Shown here: piece by piece, positions 25,468-33,973 of the stretch | How the letters are laid out: the number at the start of each line of letters is the position of its first letter | Position numbering within the stretch: position 1 is the first letter of the stretch | Assembly (NCBI GenBank): GCA_015065805.1 | Contig: SVPN01000002.1 | Location: 23,783 to 87,782 of the forward strand | Length of the DNA: 64,000 nt | DNA from: Oscillospiraceae bacterium | GTDB lineage: Bacteria; Bacillota; Clostridia; Oscillospirales; Acutalibacteraceae | Reading direction: 5' to 3' | Program-made: the position numbers and the translations under genes | Notes under the pieces: model-generated | Seen by the model: only the letters and a program-made list of their open reading frames with translations | Database searches by the model: none | What the model was told of the DNA's origin: nothing

Positions 25468-26715
25468 ATGCACAAGCGGCTGATTTTTCACGTGGATGTC
25501 AACAGCGCCTTCCTGTCGTGGTCGGCGGTGCGCGAGCTGCAAAACGGCGGCCAGGATCTGCGCCTGATCCCCTCGGCAGTCGGCGGCGAACGCGATTCCC
25601 GCACGGGCATCATCCTTGCCAAGTCCATTACCGCCAAGAAAATGGGGGTCAAAACGGGAGAACCCGTCTCGATGGCACTGCGCAAATGCCCGCACCTCAC
25701 CGTTGTCAAGCCCGATTTCAAGCTCTATCTCGCGCAATCCCGCGCGTTTATGGCGATCTGCCGCGATTTTGCACCCGTTGTTGAGCAATATTCCATCGAC
25801 GAATGCTTCCTCGATATGAGCGGGATGCATCTGCTCTACCCCGATCCCGTCGAAGCGGCACATCTGCTCAAAAACCGCATCCGCGATACCCTGGGCTTCA
25901 CCGTCAACATCGGCATCGGGCCGAACAAACTCCTTGCCAAAACGGCGGGTGATTTTGAAAAGCCCGATAAGGTACATACGCTGTTTTTGCACGAAATCGA
26001 ACACAAGCTGTGGCCGCTTCCCGTGGAGGATCTGATCGGTGTCGGTGCCTCCACCGCCGAAAAACTGCGCCGTTGTTGCCTGCGTACGGTCGGCGATGTG
26101 GCGAGAATCGCTCCCAACCGCCTGAAAGCCATCGTCGGCAACGCGTACGGTGAACAGCTTCACCGCTATGTGCACGGCATCGACGACAGCCCCGTGCTTG
26201 CCGAGCCCGAAGAGCCAAAGGGCTACAGCATCTCCACCACATTAGAGGACAACGTCACAACGACCGATGCCGCTCACGCCATTTTGTTGGCACTGACCGA
26301 CAGCGTCACCGCCCGTATGCGCGCCGACGGCGCCAAGGCGTTCGGCGTCGGGGTCACGGTGCGCACGACCGACTTCAAGACCCGCTCACACCAGCGCAAG
26401 CTTGATACCCCGACCGACATCACCGATGAGGTGTTCGAGCAGGTCAAAGCCCTGCTTACCGAGCTGTGGCAGACGCGCGCACCGCTGCGTCTGTTAGGGG
26501 TGTCGCTGTTTGACGTCACCCGCGAGGATGCCCTGCAGCTGTCCTTCTTCGGCGAGGAGGACAAGACCCGCTCGCGCAATCTCGACAAGGCGGTGGACGG
26601 CATCCGCGCCCGCTTCGGCTCTCAGGGCATCGTGCGGGCGGGAGCGATGAACACGCCTGCACGCATCGGGCGGAAATACAAAGCCAAAACCGAACTCGAT
26701 TCTTCCGATACCTGA
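25468..26715 (+). CDS. dinB: Y-family DNA polymerase IV
   Basis: 415 aa translesion polymerase. The catalytic carboxylates are in FHVDVNSAFLSW (Asp near residue 9) and in QYSIDECFLDMS (Asp-Glu pair). Later segments NIGIGPNKLLAKTAGDFEKPDKV, LPVEDLIGVG (helix-hairpin-helix) and the little-finger domain follow the Pol IV order. There is no obvious clamp-binding QLSLF-like end; LQLSFFGEE (about residue 350) is a good candidate for it. The start at 25468 is 7 nt after GGAGGT; an in-frame GTG at 25459 overlaps that site. It heads dinB-GDPD-hemZ-kinase. Confidence 0.93.
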   Translation: MHKRLIFHVDVNSAFLSWSAVRELQNGGQDLRLIPSAVGGERDSRTGIILAKSITAKKMGVKTGEPVSMALRKCPHLTVVKPDFKLYLAQSRAFMAICRDFAPVVEQYSIDECFLDMSGMHLLYPDPVEAAHLLKNRIRDTLGFTVNIGIGPNKLLAKTAGDFEKPDKVHTLFLHEIEHKLWPLPVEDLIGVGASTAEKLRRCCLRTVGDVARIAPNRLKAIVGNAYGEQLHRYVHGIDDSPVLAEPEEPKGYSISTTLEDNVTTTDAAHAILLALTDSVTARMRADGAKAFGVGVTVRTTDFKTRSHQRKLDTPTDITDEVFEQVKALLTELWQTRAPLRLLGVSLFDVTREDALQLSFFGEEDKTRSRNLDKAVDGIRARFGSQGIVRAGAMNTPARIGRKYKAKTELDSSDT

Positions 26716-26730
26716 AAGGAGTTTTTCACA

Positions 26731-27459
26731 ATGGATACCATTCATCTGCAAAACAAAGGCAACACCCTCATCGTCGCCCATCGCGGTATGAGCGGACTGG
26801 AAACCGAAAACACCTGCGCGGCATTCGTCGCGGCGGGCAACCGCTCGCACATTGGCATCGAAACGGATGTGCACAAGACCGCAGACGGCAGATTCGTCGT
26901 TATCCACGATGACGATACCTCGCGCGTAGGCGAGATCGGCATCCCCGTGGAGGGCTCCACGTTCGACGCCCTGCGCGCCGTGCGCATCAAGGACAAGGAC
27001 GGCTCGCTTGCCCGCGCGGATCTGATGATCCCCACCTTGGAGGAATATATCGGCATCTGCCGCCGCTACGATAAGATCGCCGTGCTGGAATTCAAAAACC
27101 GCTTTGAGGATGAGGACATCGCAAAGGTCGTGTCCGTCATCGACGAAATGGGTCATCTTGACAAAACGATCTTCATTTCCTTCTGGTATGAAAACCTCGT
27201 TTCGCTCAAGGAGCAGTTTCCCCATCTGCCCGCACAGTTCCTGACGGGTGAGCGCGACGATCACGAGTGGCTGTGCGCGGAACTCGCCTCCAAGGGCATC
27301 GACATCGATATCCAGTGGGGTGCGGTGACGAAGGAGCGCGTCGAAATGTGGCACGCGGCAGGACTGAAGGTCAACTGCTGGACGGTCGATCACCCCGACG
27401 ATGCCGCCCGCCTGATCGGGATGGGCGTCGATTATATCACAAGTAACATTCTGGAGTAA
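26731..27459 (+). CDS. Glycerophosphodiester phosphodiesterase family protein
   Basis: 242 aa TIM-barrel enzyme that splits glycerophosphodiesters into glycerol-3-phosphate and an alcohol. Motifs: VAHRGMSGLETENTCAAF (catalytic His and Glu), IETDVHKTADGRFVVIHDD (metal Glu-Asp and second His), VLEFKN, and the C-terminal VNCWTVDHPDDAARLIGMGVDYI. There is no signal peptide, so it is cytoplasmic. GAAAGGAG stands before the ATG, 15 bp after dinB. Confidence 0.92.
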   Translation: MDTIHLQNKGNTLIVAHRGMSGLETENTCAAFVAAGNRSHIGIETDVHKTADGRFVVIHDDDTSRVGEIGIPVEGSTFDALRAVRIKDKDGSLARADLMIPTLEEYIGICRRYDKIAVLEFKNRFEDEDIAKVVSVIDEMGHLDKTIFISFWYENLVSLKEQFPHLPAQFLTGERDDHEWLCAELASKGIDIDIQWGAVTKERVEMWHAAGLKVNCWTVDHPDDAARLIGMGVDYITSNILE

Positions 27460-27462
27460 TCT

Positions 27463-28944
27463 ATGCAACTTCATCTTTACGGCGGGATCGCCCGCTATGA
27501 ACCCGAAAATATCTGTCGGCTGTTTTTGCCGCACGAGCCGATCACGCTGTGCGACGCCGTGCCCGAGGGGGACGGCGTGCGCGTGTCGGCGGGCGTGCAG
27601 GGTGACACCGCCGTGTGCCGCGTGATGCTCGGGGACTATGACCGCGAGAGGCGTGCACCGATCGTCACCGACGATCCGCTGATGGCCCTGTGGGGCACAC
27701 CGGCGGAGCTGGCGGTCGCGACCCTGCTGTATCGGCAGTTCTGCGAGCTGTTTCACACCGCTCAGCCGTGGGGACTGCTGACGGGTGTCCGTCCCGTCAA
27801 GCTGCTTCGCCGCCTGACGCATGAGGTCGGCGAGGAGCAGGCGCTTGCCTATTTCCGCGAACGCTTGCTGTGCAGTGACGAAAAAGCCGTGCTGGCTCAG
27901 CGCACCCTTCACGCGGAGGACAAGATCCTGTCGCTGTCCTCCCCGCAGTCGTGCAGTGTCTATCTGTCGGTGCCGTTTTGCCCGACCCGCTGTTCGTATT
28001 GCTCGTTTGTGTCGCACACGACCGAAAAATCGCAACACCTCATCCCCGCCTATGTGACGCTTCTGTGCCGCGAAATTGAGGAAACGGGACGCATTCTCCG
28101 TCAGCTCGGCCTGCGGCTTGACAGCCTGTACATCGGCGGCGGTACACCGACGACCCTCTCCGCTTCTCAGTTAGAGGCGGTGATGGCAACCGTGAACGAC
28201 CATCTTGATCTGTCGCACTGCCTCGAATATACCGTCGAGGCGGGACGCCCCGACACCGTGACCGAGGAGAAGCTCCGTGCGATCCTTGCGGGCGGTGCGA
28301 CGCGTCTGAGCATCAATCCGCAGACGCTTCACGATCACGTGCTCGACACCATCGGTCGCCGTCACACCGTCAAGCAGTTTTACGATGCCTTTTCGCTGGC
28401 GCGCAAGGTCGGCTTTGACCACATCAACACCGATCTCATCGCGGGCCTGCCGACCGATTCGCTCGACGGCTTCAAGGCATCGGTGGACGGCATTTTAGCA
28501 CTGTCGCCCGAAAGCGTGACCGTGCATACCCTGTCAATGAAGCGCGCATCGCATCTCGTGGTGCGCGACCATTCCGAATACGACGCAGGCGGCGAAACGC
28601 CGCAGATGGTGCGCTACGCAAGCGAACGGCTGTGGGAAAACGGCTATCATCCGTATTACCTCTACCGTCAGAGCCGCTGTGTGGGCAATCAGGAGAACAC
28701 GGGCTGGTCGAAGGACGGCCACGACGGACTGTACAACGTGTTTATGATGGATGAGACGCACACCGTCATCGGTTGCGGTGCGGGTGCCGTCACCAAGCTC
28801 AAATCTCCCGACAGCGACTATCTTGAGCGCGTGTTCAACTTCAAATTCCCCTATGAATATATCGACCGCTTCGACGAAATGCTGGAGCGCAAACAACAGG
28901 TGGTGACCTTTTATGAATCCTGCTCCGATACAACCGACGCTTGA
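27463..28944 (+). CDS. hemZ: Coproporphyrinogen dehydrogenase HemZ (radical SAM)
   Basis: 493 aa. The radical SAM cluster CPTRCSYCSF (CX3CX2C, near residue 175) binds 4Fe-4S, followed by LYIGGGTPTTLSASQLEAV and TVEAGRPDTVT, then LSINPQTLHDHVLDTIGRRH and the HemN-type DLIAGLPTD. The N-terminal 160 residues (with GLLTGVRPVKL) are the extension that defines HemZ as opposed to HemN or HemW. It is annotated in Clostridia as oxygen-independent coproporphyrinogen III dehydrogenase, but no other heme genes are in the window. The start is 3 bp after the GDPD stop with TGGAG upstream. Confidence 0.92.
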   Translation: MQLHLYGGIARYEPENICRLFLPHEPITLCDAVPEGDGVRVSAGVQGDTAVCRVMLGDYDRERRAPIVTDDPLMALWGTPAELAVATLLYRQFCELFHTAQPWGLLTGVRPVKLLRRLTHEVGEEQALAYFRERLLCSDEKAVLAQRTLHAEDKILSLSSPQSCSVYLSVPFCPTRCSYCSFVSHTTEKSQHLIPAYVTLLCREIEETGRILRQLGLRLDSLYIGGGTPTTLSASQLEAVMATVNDHLDLSHCLEYTVEAGRPDTVTEEKLRAILAGGATRLSINPQTLHDHVLDTIGRRHTVKQFYDAFSLARKVGFDHINTDLIAGLPTDSLDGFKASVDGILALSPESVTVHTLSMKRASHLVVRDHSEYDAGGETPQMVRYASERLWENGYHPYYLYRQSRCVGNQENTGWSKDGHDGLYNVFMMDETHTVIGCGAGAVTKLKSPDSDYLERVFNFKFPYEYIDRFDEMLERKQQVVTFYESCSDTTDA

Positions 28945-29866
28945 TCTTACCGCGCTTCGCGCTCAGCTTGCCGACGCGGATCGCTTTGTTGCCGAGGAGG
29001 AAGCCGCGTACAATCATCAGATCGCGCTGGCGGCAGACACGATTGCCGCCGCAACCGACGGCTGTCAGATCGTGTGGATGTGCGGCCCGTCCTCGGTGGG
29101 CAAGACCACCACGGCAAAGCGGCTGTGCGCGGCACTGGAAAACCGCGGTCTGCAGGCGTTTGTGATCTCCCTGGACGATTTTTACCGCGGCATCGGCAAC
29201 GCCCCCAGACTGGCGGACGGCTCCTTCGACTACGAATCGCCCGAAGCCCTTGATCTGCCGCAGCTTCGCCGCTGTGTCACCGAGCTGATGACCACGGGTG
29301 AGACACGGCTTCCGCGCTACAATTTTGAAACGGGACAACCGATCGCACTGCGTGTGCAATTCCGCATCACGGGTCGCACCGCGGTGATCTTTGAGGGCAT
29401 TCAGGCGTTTTCGCCCCTGCTCACCGACGGCATCCCGCGCGAGATCCTCGGCTCTCCGTTACGGCTGTTCATCAACACCCACACCCGTTATACAAACGGC
29501 GATACGCCGCTGTTGTGCCGTCGGGACATCCGTTTAGCACGCCGCCTGCTCCGCGATGAACGCACCCGCGGCAGTGATTTTGAGGAAACAATGAGTATGT
29601 GGCAAAAGGTGCTTGCGGGTGACGAGCGCCACATCTTCCCTTACAGCGATGCGGCGGATATCCTGATCAATTCGTCGCTCGGCTACGAGCCCTGCGTCCT
29701 GGGCGGTCTGCTTGCCGACCGTCTGCCGTCCCTGTACGGCACCGCCTACGAGGCAACCGCGCGGCGGCTGATCGCGGCGTTCGCGCAATTCCCCGTCCTT
29801 GCGCCCGAGCTTGTGCCTTCGGGCAGTGTTCTGCGCGAATTTATCGGAACCTCTTGCACGTTTTGA
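28913..29866 (+). CDS. Uridine kinase/phosphoribulokinase-like nucleoside kinase
   Basis: 317 aa. P-loop CGPSSVGKTTTAKRL (near residue 58) and ISLDDFYRG are the Walker A and substrate-Asp motifs of the uridine kinase and phosphoribulokinase family. PRYNFETGQP and AVIFEGIQAF are further family landmarks. Clostridial proteins of this type often carry an N-terminal TGS-like part; here only about 50 helical residues precede the P-loop. The start overlaps the hemZ end by 32 bp, with a weak ribosome binding site, so it is probably translationally coupled. The substrate is likely a nucleoside but not certain. Confidence 0.83.
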   Translation: MNPAPIQPTLDLTALRAQLADADRFVAEEEAAYNHQIALAADTIAAATDGCQIVWMCGPSSVGKTTTAKRLCAALENRGLQAFVISLDDFYRGIGNAPRLADGSFDYESPEALDLPQLRRCVTELMTTGETRLPRYNFETGQPIALRVQFRITGRTAVIFEGIQAFSPLLTDGIPREILGSPLRLFINTHTRYTNGDTPLLCRRDIRLARRLLRDERTRGSDFEETMSMWQKVLAGDERHIFPYSDAADILINSSLGYEPCVLGGLLADRLPSLYGTAYEATARRLIAAFAQFPVLAPELVPSGSVLREFIGTSCTF

Positions 29867-29882
29867 AAAAATAGAGTATACT
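29854..29882 (+). promoter_or_regulatory. Predicted promoter of the zinc-ribbon protein gene
   Basis: TTGCAC (29854-29859), 17 bp spacer, TATACT (29877-29882). The spacer end AAAAAATAGAG is the same as in the mazG promoter. Confidence 0.75.
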
Positions 29883-29917
29883 GTTAGTAACCTCAAACGA
29901 AAGGACGGACTTGTGTT

Positions 29918-30274
29918 ATGACGTTTTTTGAAGATGTACTGGCAAAAGCACGTGAGCTTGCCGCTTCCGTAAAGGACAAAACAGGAGAATTTGTGGATAA
30001 AACCAAGATCAAGCTGACCGTCTCCGATCTGGAGAAGAAATTGGCCGCTACCTTTGAGGGCATCGGTCGCCTGGTGTACGATGCCGAAACCTCCGGCGAG
30101 GATATCACTCAGCTCAAGGCGGATGCCTTCGACACCGTCAAGGAGCTGCAGGAGGAGATCGATCAGCTGCAGGCAAAGCTGTACGAGATGGACGGCGTGA
30201 GCGTGTGCCGCGAATGCGGTGCTCCCAACGAAACAGATGCCGCTTTTTGCAAAAAATGCGGTAAACCGCTGTAA
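29918..30274 (+). CDS. Small coiled-coil protein with C-terminal zinc ribbon
   Basis: 118 aa. Residues 1-90 are mostly helical and charged (KARELAASVKDKTGEF, DLEKKLAATFEGIGRL, KELQEEIDQLQAKL), suggesting a coiled coil. The last 25 residues form a zinc ribbon, CRECGAPNETDAAFCKKCG, with two CxxC pairs. No signal peptide or membrane segment. Proteins with this layout are common and uncharacterised in Clostridia. Own promoter 35 bp upstream; ribosome binding site GAAAGGACGG. Confidence 0.8.
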   Translation: MTFFEDVLAKARELAASVKDKTGEFVDKTKIKLTVSDLEKKLAATFEGIGRLVYDAETSGEDITQLKADAFDTVKELQEEIDQLQAKLYEMDGVSVCRECGAPNETDAAFCKKCGKPL

Positions 30275-30321
30275 AATCTTCCTTTTTTCGGGATTTTTTC
30301 GGGAAAATTGCTTCTTACCAC

Positions 30322-30350
30322 TTGCAATCTGTCAAAAAATAGAGTATAGT
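30322..30350 (+). promoter_or_regulatory. Predicted promoter of mazG
   Basis: TTGCAA (30322-30327), 17 bp spacer, TATAGT (30345-30350), 29 bp before the mazG start. Confidence 0.75.
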
Positions 30351-30379
30351 GAAGTGGTTGCAGAAAGGCAGGGAGCGCT

Positions 30380-31183
30380 ATGGCGATCCATATTGAAACA
30401 AAAGAACGCTACACAACAGAGGATCTGCTGTTCATTATGAAGGCGCTTCGCTCTCCCGAGGGTTGCCCGTGGGACCGCGAACAGACCAACCGCTCTATCC
30501 GCACCAACTTCATCGAGGAAACCTACGAAGCCATCGAAGCCATCGACAACGGTGACGATCCCGCGCTGTGCGAGGAGCTTGGCGATGTGCTGATGCAGGT
30601 GGTCTTCCACGCACAGATGGCGTCGGAGGAGGATCGCTTTTCGTATGACGATGTGGTGGACGGTGTCTGCAAAAAGCTGATCGTCCGTCACCCGCACGTG
30701 TTCGGCGACGGCAAAGCGGACGATGCCGCAGCGGTGCTCAAAACGTGGGACGCGATCAAGCGTCAGACGAAGGGCACCTCCGAGCAAAGCACCCTGCTTC
30801 GCAATCTGCCCCGTGCCCTGCCCGCACTGATGCGTGCCGCCAAGGTGCAGGAGCGTGCCGCGCGTGTCGGCTTTGACTGGCCGACGGTTGACGGTGCTCT
30901 TGCCGCGCTGTCAAGCGAAGCCGACGAGCTTCGCGAGGCGATCGCGCAGGGCGACAAGGCGCACATTGACGAGGAGTTCGGCGATCTGCTGTTTTCCGCT
31001 GTCAACGTGTCCCGTTTCCTCAAAACGGACGCGGAGATGTCGCTCAACGCCGCAACCGACAAATTCATCCGCCGCTTCACGCGGGTGGAAGCGCTTGCCG
31101 CTCAGCGCGGCATCGATATGCAGACCGCTTCGCTCGAAGAGCTCGACGCCCTGTGGGACATCGCCAAAGCGGAGCAACAATAA
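30380..31183 (+). CDS. mazG: Nucleoside triphosphate pyrophosphohydrolase MazG
   Basis: 267 aa, with two MazG domains. The first has RSPEGCPWDREQTNRSIRT and the metal-binding EETYEAIEAID with EELGDVLMQVVFHA. The second has EADELREAIAQGD and DEEFGDLLFSAVN. It hydrolyses NTPs to NMP and pyrophosphate for pool cleaning. The order mazG-hup-rqcP is conserved in Clostridia (the same region as yabN-yabO in Bacillus). GGGAG precedes the start. Confidence 0.94.
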   Translation: MAIHIETKERYTTEDLLFIMKALRSPEGCPWDREQTNRSIRTNFIEETYEAIEAIDNGDDPALCEELGDVLMQVVFHAQMASEEDRFSYDDVVDGVCKKLIVRHPHVFGDGKADDAAAVLKTWDAIKRQTKGTSEQSTLLRNLPRALPALMRAAKVQERAARVGFDWPTVDGALAALSSEADELREAIAQGDKAHIDEEFGDLLFSAVNVSRFLKTDAEMSLNAATDKFIRRFTRVEALAAQRGIDMQTASLEELDALWDIAKAEQQ

Positions 31184-31247
31184 CCCCGTTATCCAACGCG
31201 AGTTCGCGTAAGATATACAACAAAAAATATCAGGAGGTACACCCATT

Positions 31248-31523
31248 ATGAAAAAAGCAGAATTGGCTGCCATCGTGGCAGAAAAAGCAGGCCTGACCAA
31301 GAAAGACGCTGACGCGGCGATCTCCGCTGTTGTCGAAGCGATCACCGAAGCTCTTGTGAAGGGCGACAAGGTTCAGTTTGTCGGCTTCGGCACCTTCGAA
31401 GTCCGTGAGCGCGGCGCTCGCACCGGCAAGAACCCCCGCACCGGCGAAGTCATCGAGATCGCGGCTTGCAAGCAGCCCGCTTTCAAGGCCGGCAAGGCTC
31501 TCAAGGACGCTGTTGCGAAATAA
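31248..31523 (+). CDS. hup: HU family DNA-binding protein
   Basis: 91 aa, the normal HU length. N-terminal [20 protein letters not shown], then [21 protein letters not shown], the DNA-grasping beta-arm, and the C-terminal helix [11 protein letters not shown]. It is an abundant nucleoid protein that bends and coats DNA. A strong AGGAGG lies upstream and a terminator follows directly, so hup may also be read apart from mazG. Confidence 0.96.
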   Translation: MKKAELAAIVAEKAGLTKKDADAAISAVVEAITEALVKGDKVQFVGFGTFEVRERGARTGKNPRTGEVIEIAACKQPAFKAGKALKDAVAK

Positions 31524-31537
31524 GTTCCGGCAATGCA

Positions 31538-31566
31538 AAACACCGCAGAGACGCTCTGCGGTGTTT
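31538..31566 (+). terminator. Intrinsic terminator after hup
   Basis: 13 bp perfect stem AAACACCGCAGAG..CTCTGCGGTGTTT followed by TTGTTATC, 15 bp after the hup stop. Some readthrough would be needed for rqcP unless it has its own promoter. Confidence 0.85.
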
Positions 31567-31604
31567 TTGTTATCACTTGTATCGGAGGGAAAGGAGGGTT
31601 TCCC

Positions 31605-31844
31605 ATGCGCTTGGACAAATATCTGAAGGTCTCCCGCCTGATCAAACGCCGCACGGTTGCCAACGAGGCGTGTGACGCCGGTCGTGTCACCGTCAACGGC
31701 AAGGTGGCGCGCGCCTCCTACGACGTGAAGGTCGGTGACGAGATCGCGCTGACGCTCGGTGCGCGCGAAGTGCGCGTTGAGGTCGTCGCCGTGCAGGAGA
31801 CCGTTGCGAAAAACGACGCGTCGATGCTGTATAAAATTCTGTAA
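31605..31844 (+). CDS. rqcP: S4-domain RNA-binding protein RqcP (YabO)
   Basis: 79 aa, almost only an S4 domain. The start MRLDKYLKVSRLIKRRT and the core GRVTVNGKVARASYDVKVGDEI closely follow Bacillus RqcP/YabO, which works with RqcH in adding C-terminal tails to peptides on stalled 50S subunits. ATG at 31605 is 8 nt from GGAGGG; the ORF is open to 31533, through the hup terminator, which is not plausible coding sequence. The C-terminus NDASMLYKIL also fits. Confidence 0.93.
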   Translation: MRLDKYLKVSRLIKRRTVANEACDAGRVTVNGKVARASYDVKVGDEIALTLGAREVRVEVVAVQETVAKNDASMLYKIL

Positions 31845-31850
31845 TACCGT

Positions 31851-31884
31851 GCCTCCTTTGTACATACACATCTACAAAGGAGGC
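31851..31884 (+). promoter_or_regulatory. 12 bp hairpin that covers the ymxH ribosome binding site
   Basis: GCCTCCTTTGTA (31851-31862) pairs perfectly with TACAAAGGAGGC (31873-31884), followed by GTCTTTT. The second arm contains the AAAGGAGG Shine-Dalgarno of the next gene, whose ATG is at 31892. It could end rqcP transcription or mask translation. Confidence 0.65.
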
Positions 31885-31891
31885 GTCTTTT

Positions 31892-32179
31892 ATGCTTTGT
31901 AAGATTACGGACATACACGATAAAGAGGTCATCAACATCTGCGACGGCAACCGCTTAGGATGCGTGGACGATGTCGAGGTGGACACCTGCACCGCTCAGC
32001 TTTGCGCCATCGTCATTCACGGCAAGCCGAAGCTGTTCGGCTTTGCGGGACACGAGGAGGATTTAGTGATTCCGTGGAAGGAGATCGAGATCATCGGCGA
32101 GGAGACGATCCTGGTCAACCGTCCTGTGTGTTCGCCGACACCGCGCAAGCCGCGTTGGTTTGACAAATTTACTCATTGA
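31892..32179 (+). CDS. YlmC/YmxH family sporulation protein (PRC-barrel)
   Basis: 95 aa. Begins CKITDIHDKEVINICDGNRLG, followed by DVEVDTCTAQLCAIVIHG and EDLVIPWKEIEIIGEETILV, the usual YlmC/YmxH pattern of a PRC-barrel fold. These proteins are present in endospore formers and are linked to sporulation, with no known biochemical role. The last 20 residues (PTPRKPRWFDKFTH) are basic and aromatic. A hairpin covers its ribosome binding site. Confidence 0.88.
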   Translation: MLCKITDIHDKEVINICDGNRLGCVDDVEVDTCTAQLCAIVIHGKPKLFGFAGHEEDLVIPWKEIEIIGEETILVNRPVCSPTPRKPRWFDKFTH

Positions 32180-32307
32180 CCCTTATGAAACGCGCTGTGT
32201 GTTATATGAAAAAGGATGTGAAGCTGTGAAAATCTTACCCGATCCGACGCATCCGCTGTACACATACAGTCTCGAAAGCGTCTGACGCGAGCTTGACAAT
32301 CTGTAAG

Positions 32308-32330
32308 AAAAGGGGCTGTCGCGTTAAGGA
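32308..32330 (+). repeat. Left arm of the 23 bp inverted repeat (split terminator half)
   Basis: AAAAGGGGCTGTCGCGTTAA plus GGA. Its exact reverse complement is at 32925-32947. Confidence 0.9.
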
Positions 32331-32522
32331 ACAATTGCACAAACCATCTTGCCTCTCTCCCCGGGAGAGGTGGCACGAGCGCAAGCGAGTGACGGAGAGG
32401 GTAAAAGAAAAGCGGCGAAACGGGAGTTGTCCTTAGCGGAGAATTATAAAAGAGAACGTAGGGCGGGGGCTTGCTCCCGCCGCCGGTAACATATCTGATT
32501 TTATCGTTTTATGGTGAGTTTC

Positions 32523-32616
32523 GCGTTTGTGGTACAAACGCATCGGGTGAACCCGAACCCCTTATTTACAGAAGATAGAAAGAGAAGGTTCAGCAAGTAT
32601 GCCGAACCTTCTCTTT
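32523..32616 (+). repeat. Two-hairpin element, second copy
   Basis: Stem GCGTTTGT..ACAAACGC (32523-32541), ATCGGGTGAACCCG, then stem AAAGAGAAGGTTC..GAACCTTCTCTTT (32579-32616). It corresponds to 2247-2323 read on the minus strand. Confidence 0.7.
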
Positions 32617-32924
32617 CTGTTTTAGTGAAAGGATTGTCTGTATGTTGTTTTAATTTGGAAACGAAGTGCAAGGCATTCCTTCGCCCCTTGTGAAAGGAAT
32701 GCGATTGAGTGAAAGCGAAACCGGGGGGATGTTGTCGCGTTTCACGCTACCGTTCCCTTACGGGAACGCGGCGGGAGCAAGCCCCCGCCCTACGATGTTG
32801 CCGCCATTTTCTCCGTTAAGAAGCACCGAGTAAAAGCATTGCTTTTTTGTTGAAAACCCTCTCAGTCTCGCCTGTCGGCTCGACAGCTCCCCCAAAGGGG
32901 GAGCCAAGAGAATTGTGCAAAATG

Positions 32925-32947
32925 TCCTTAACGCGACAGCCCCTTTT
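32925..32947 (-). repeat. Right arm of the 23 bp inverted repeat
   Basis: TCCTTAACGCGACAGCCCCT plus TTT, 7 bp past the end of the glucokinase gene. With the left arm it would form the stem of a bidirectional terminator. Confidence 0.9.
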
Positions 32948-32954
32948 TACTGTC

Positions 32955-33902
32955 TTATTGCTCGCCGAGGCACGCCGCGCCGATGATGCCCGCGTCGTTT
33001 CCGAGCGCCGCGGCACACAGACGGGTCTGGTGCTTGCTGTACTTGCTGTAGCGGTCACGCTCGATGTGCTCCATCACGGGCTTGAGAAGCGCATCGCCTT
33101 CGTGGCTGATGCCGCCGCCGATGCACAGCACCTCGGGCTGGAAGATGTTGACCATATTGGTCAGACCGCTTGCCAGATACTTGATATACTGATCCACGAC
33201 CGCCTTCGCAACGGGGCAACCCGCACGCATCGCATCAAATGCGGTACGACCGCTGACCTTGCCCTTTTCCTGCGCGGCTTTCGCCATCAGGCTGTCGGGA
33301 TTCTGCTCGATGGCCGCTTTGGTCTGGCGAATCAGTGCCGTCGCCGAGGCATACGCCTCCCAGCAGCCCTGACGGCCGCAGCCGCACTGCTCGCCGTCCA
33401 CCACGATCACGATGTGACCGAGCTCTGCCGCCGCACAGTTGAAGCCGTCGTAGATCTTGCCGTCGATGATGATGCCGCCGCCGACACCCGTGCCCAGCGT
33501 GATGCACAGCGCATTCTTTGCACCCTTCGCCGCACCCGCAACTGCCTCGCCGAGTGCCGCCGCATTGGCGTCGTTTTCGATGTAGACGGGCTTGCCGACC
33601 ATCGCCGCCAGCTCCGCCTGCAGGGGTACCTCTTTGAAATCAAGATTGCAGGAATATTCCACAAGACCCGTGAAGACGTTGCAGGTGCCCGGGCAACCGA
33701 CGCCGACATACTTCACGTCCTCCATCGTCAGACCCGCGTTTTCCACCGCCTGCTTCGACAGTGCCGCCATATCCTCCAAAATCGCCTTGTACGGGCGAGG
33801 CAGGTTGGTCTTGCACTCCGCTTTTGCAATAATCTCGTTGTTTTCGTTGACAACACCCGCCACAATGTTGGTGCCGCCTAAATCAATGCCGATACGTACC
33901 AT
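32955..33902 (-). CDS. glcK: ROK family glucokinase
   Basis: 315 aa. N-terminal phosphate-binding motif RIGIDLGGTNIVAGVV, catalytic region IENDANAAALGEA, phosphate 2 motif LGTGVGGGIIIDG and the ROK zinc motif with CGCGRQGCWE. It phosphorylates glucose or a close hexose in the cytoplasm. The ORF is open to 33986, but MVRIGIDLG at 33902 is the natural start. The promoter at 33945-33973 has a perfect -10. The product ends GEQ just inside the repeat island boundary. Confidence 0.92.
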   Translation of the reverse strand: MVRIGIDLGGTNIVAGVVNENNEIIAKAECKTNLPRPYKAILEDMAALSKQAVENAGLTMEDVKYVGVGCPGTCNVFTGLVEYSCNLDFKEVPLQAELAAMVGKPVYIENDANAAALGEAVAGAAKGAKNALCITLGTGVGGGIIIDGKIYDGFNCAAAELGHIVIVVDGEQCGCGRQGCWEAYASATALIRQTKAAIEQNPDSLMAKAAQEKGKVSGRTAFDAMRAGCPVAKAVVDQYIKYLASGLTNMVNIFQPEVLCIGGGISHEGDALLKPVMEHIERDRYSKYSKHQTRLCAAALGNDAGIIGAACLGEQ

Positions 33903-33944
33903 AAAACACAAACTCCTCTCGGAAATTTTTTGCTCATACACCTT

Positions 33945-33973
33945 ATTATATCCCACAAACGGGCATTCGTAAA
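33945..33973 (-). promoter_or_regulatory. Predicted promoter of glcK
   Basis: Minus strand TTTACG (33973-33968), 17 bp spacer, TATAAT (33950-33945). Confidence 0.7.

Larger units (their letters stand above)
32180..32954. repeat. Long repeat island between convergent ymxH-like and glucokinase genes
   Basis: 775 bp, no credible gene. A perfect 23 bp inverted repeat (32308-32330 and 32925-32947) encloses about 590 bp. Inside, left and right arms carry matching pieces in inverted order: TTGCACAA, CTCTCCC..GGGAGAGG or its CTCCCCC..GGGGGAG form, CTTAGCGGAGAA / TTCTCCGTTAAG, and the GGGCGGGGGCTTGCTCCCGCC palindrome (32461-32481 and its inverse near 32771-32791). The centre holds a two-hairpin element (32523-32616). 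Confidence 0.75.

Noticed and set aside
26494..28038. 514-codon minus-strand frame
   Set aside because: Antisense to dinB, the GDPD gene and hemZ; no motifs, no start signals.
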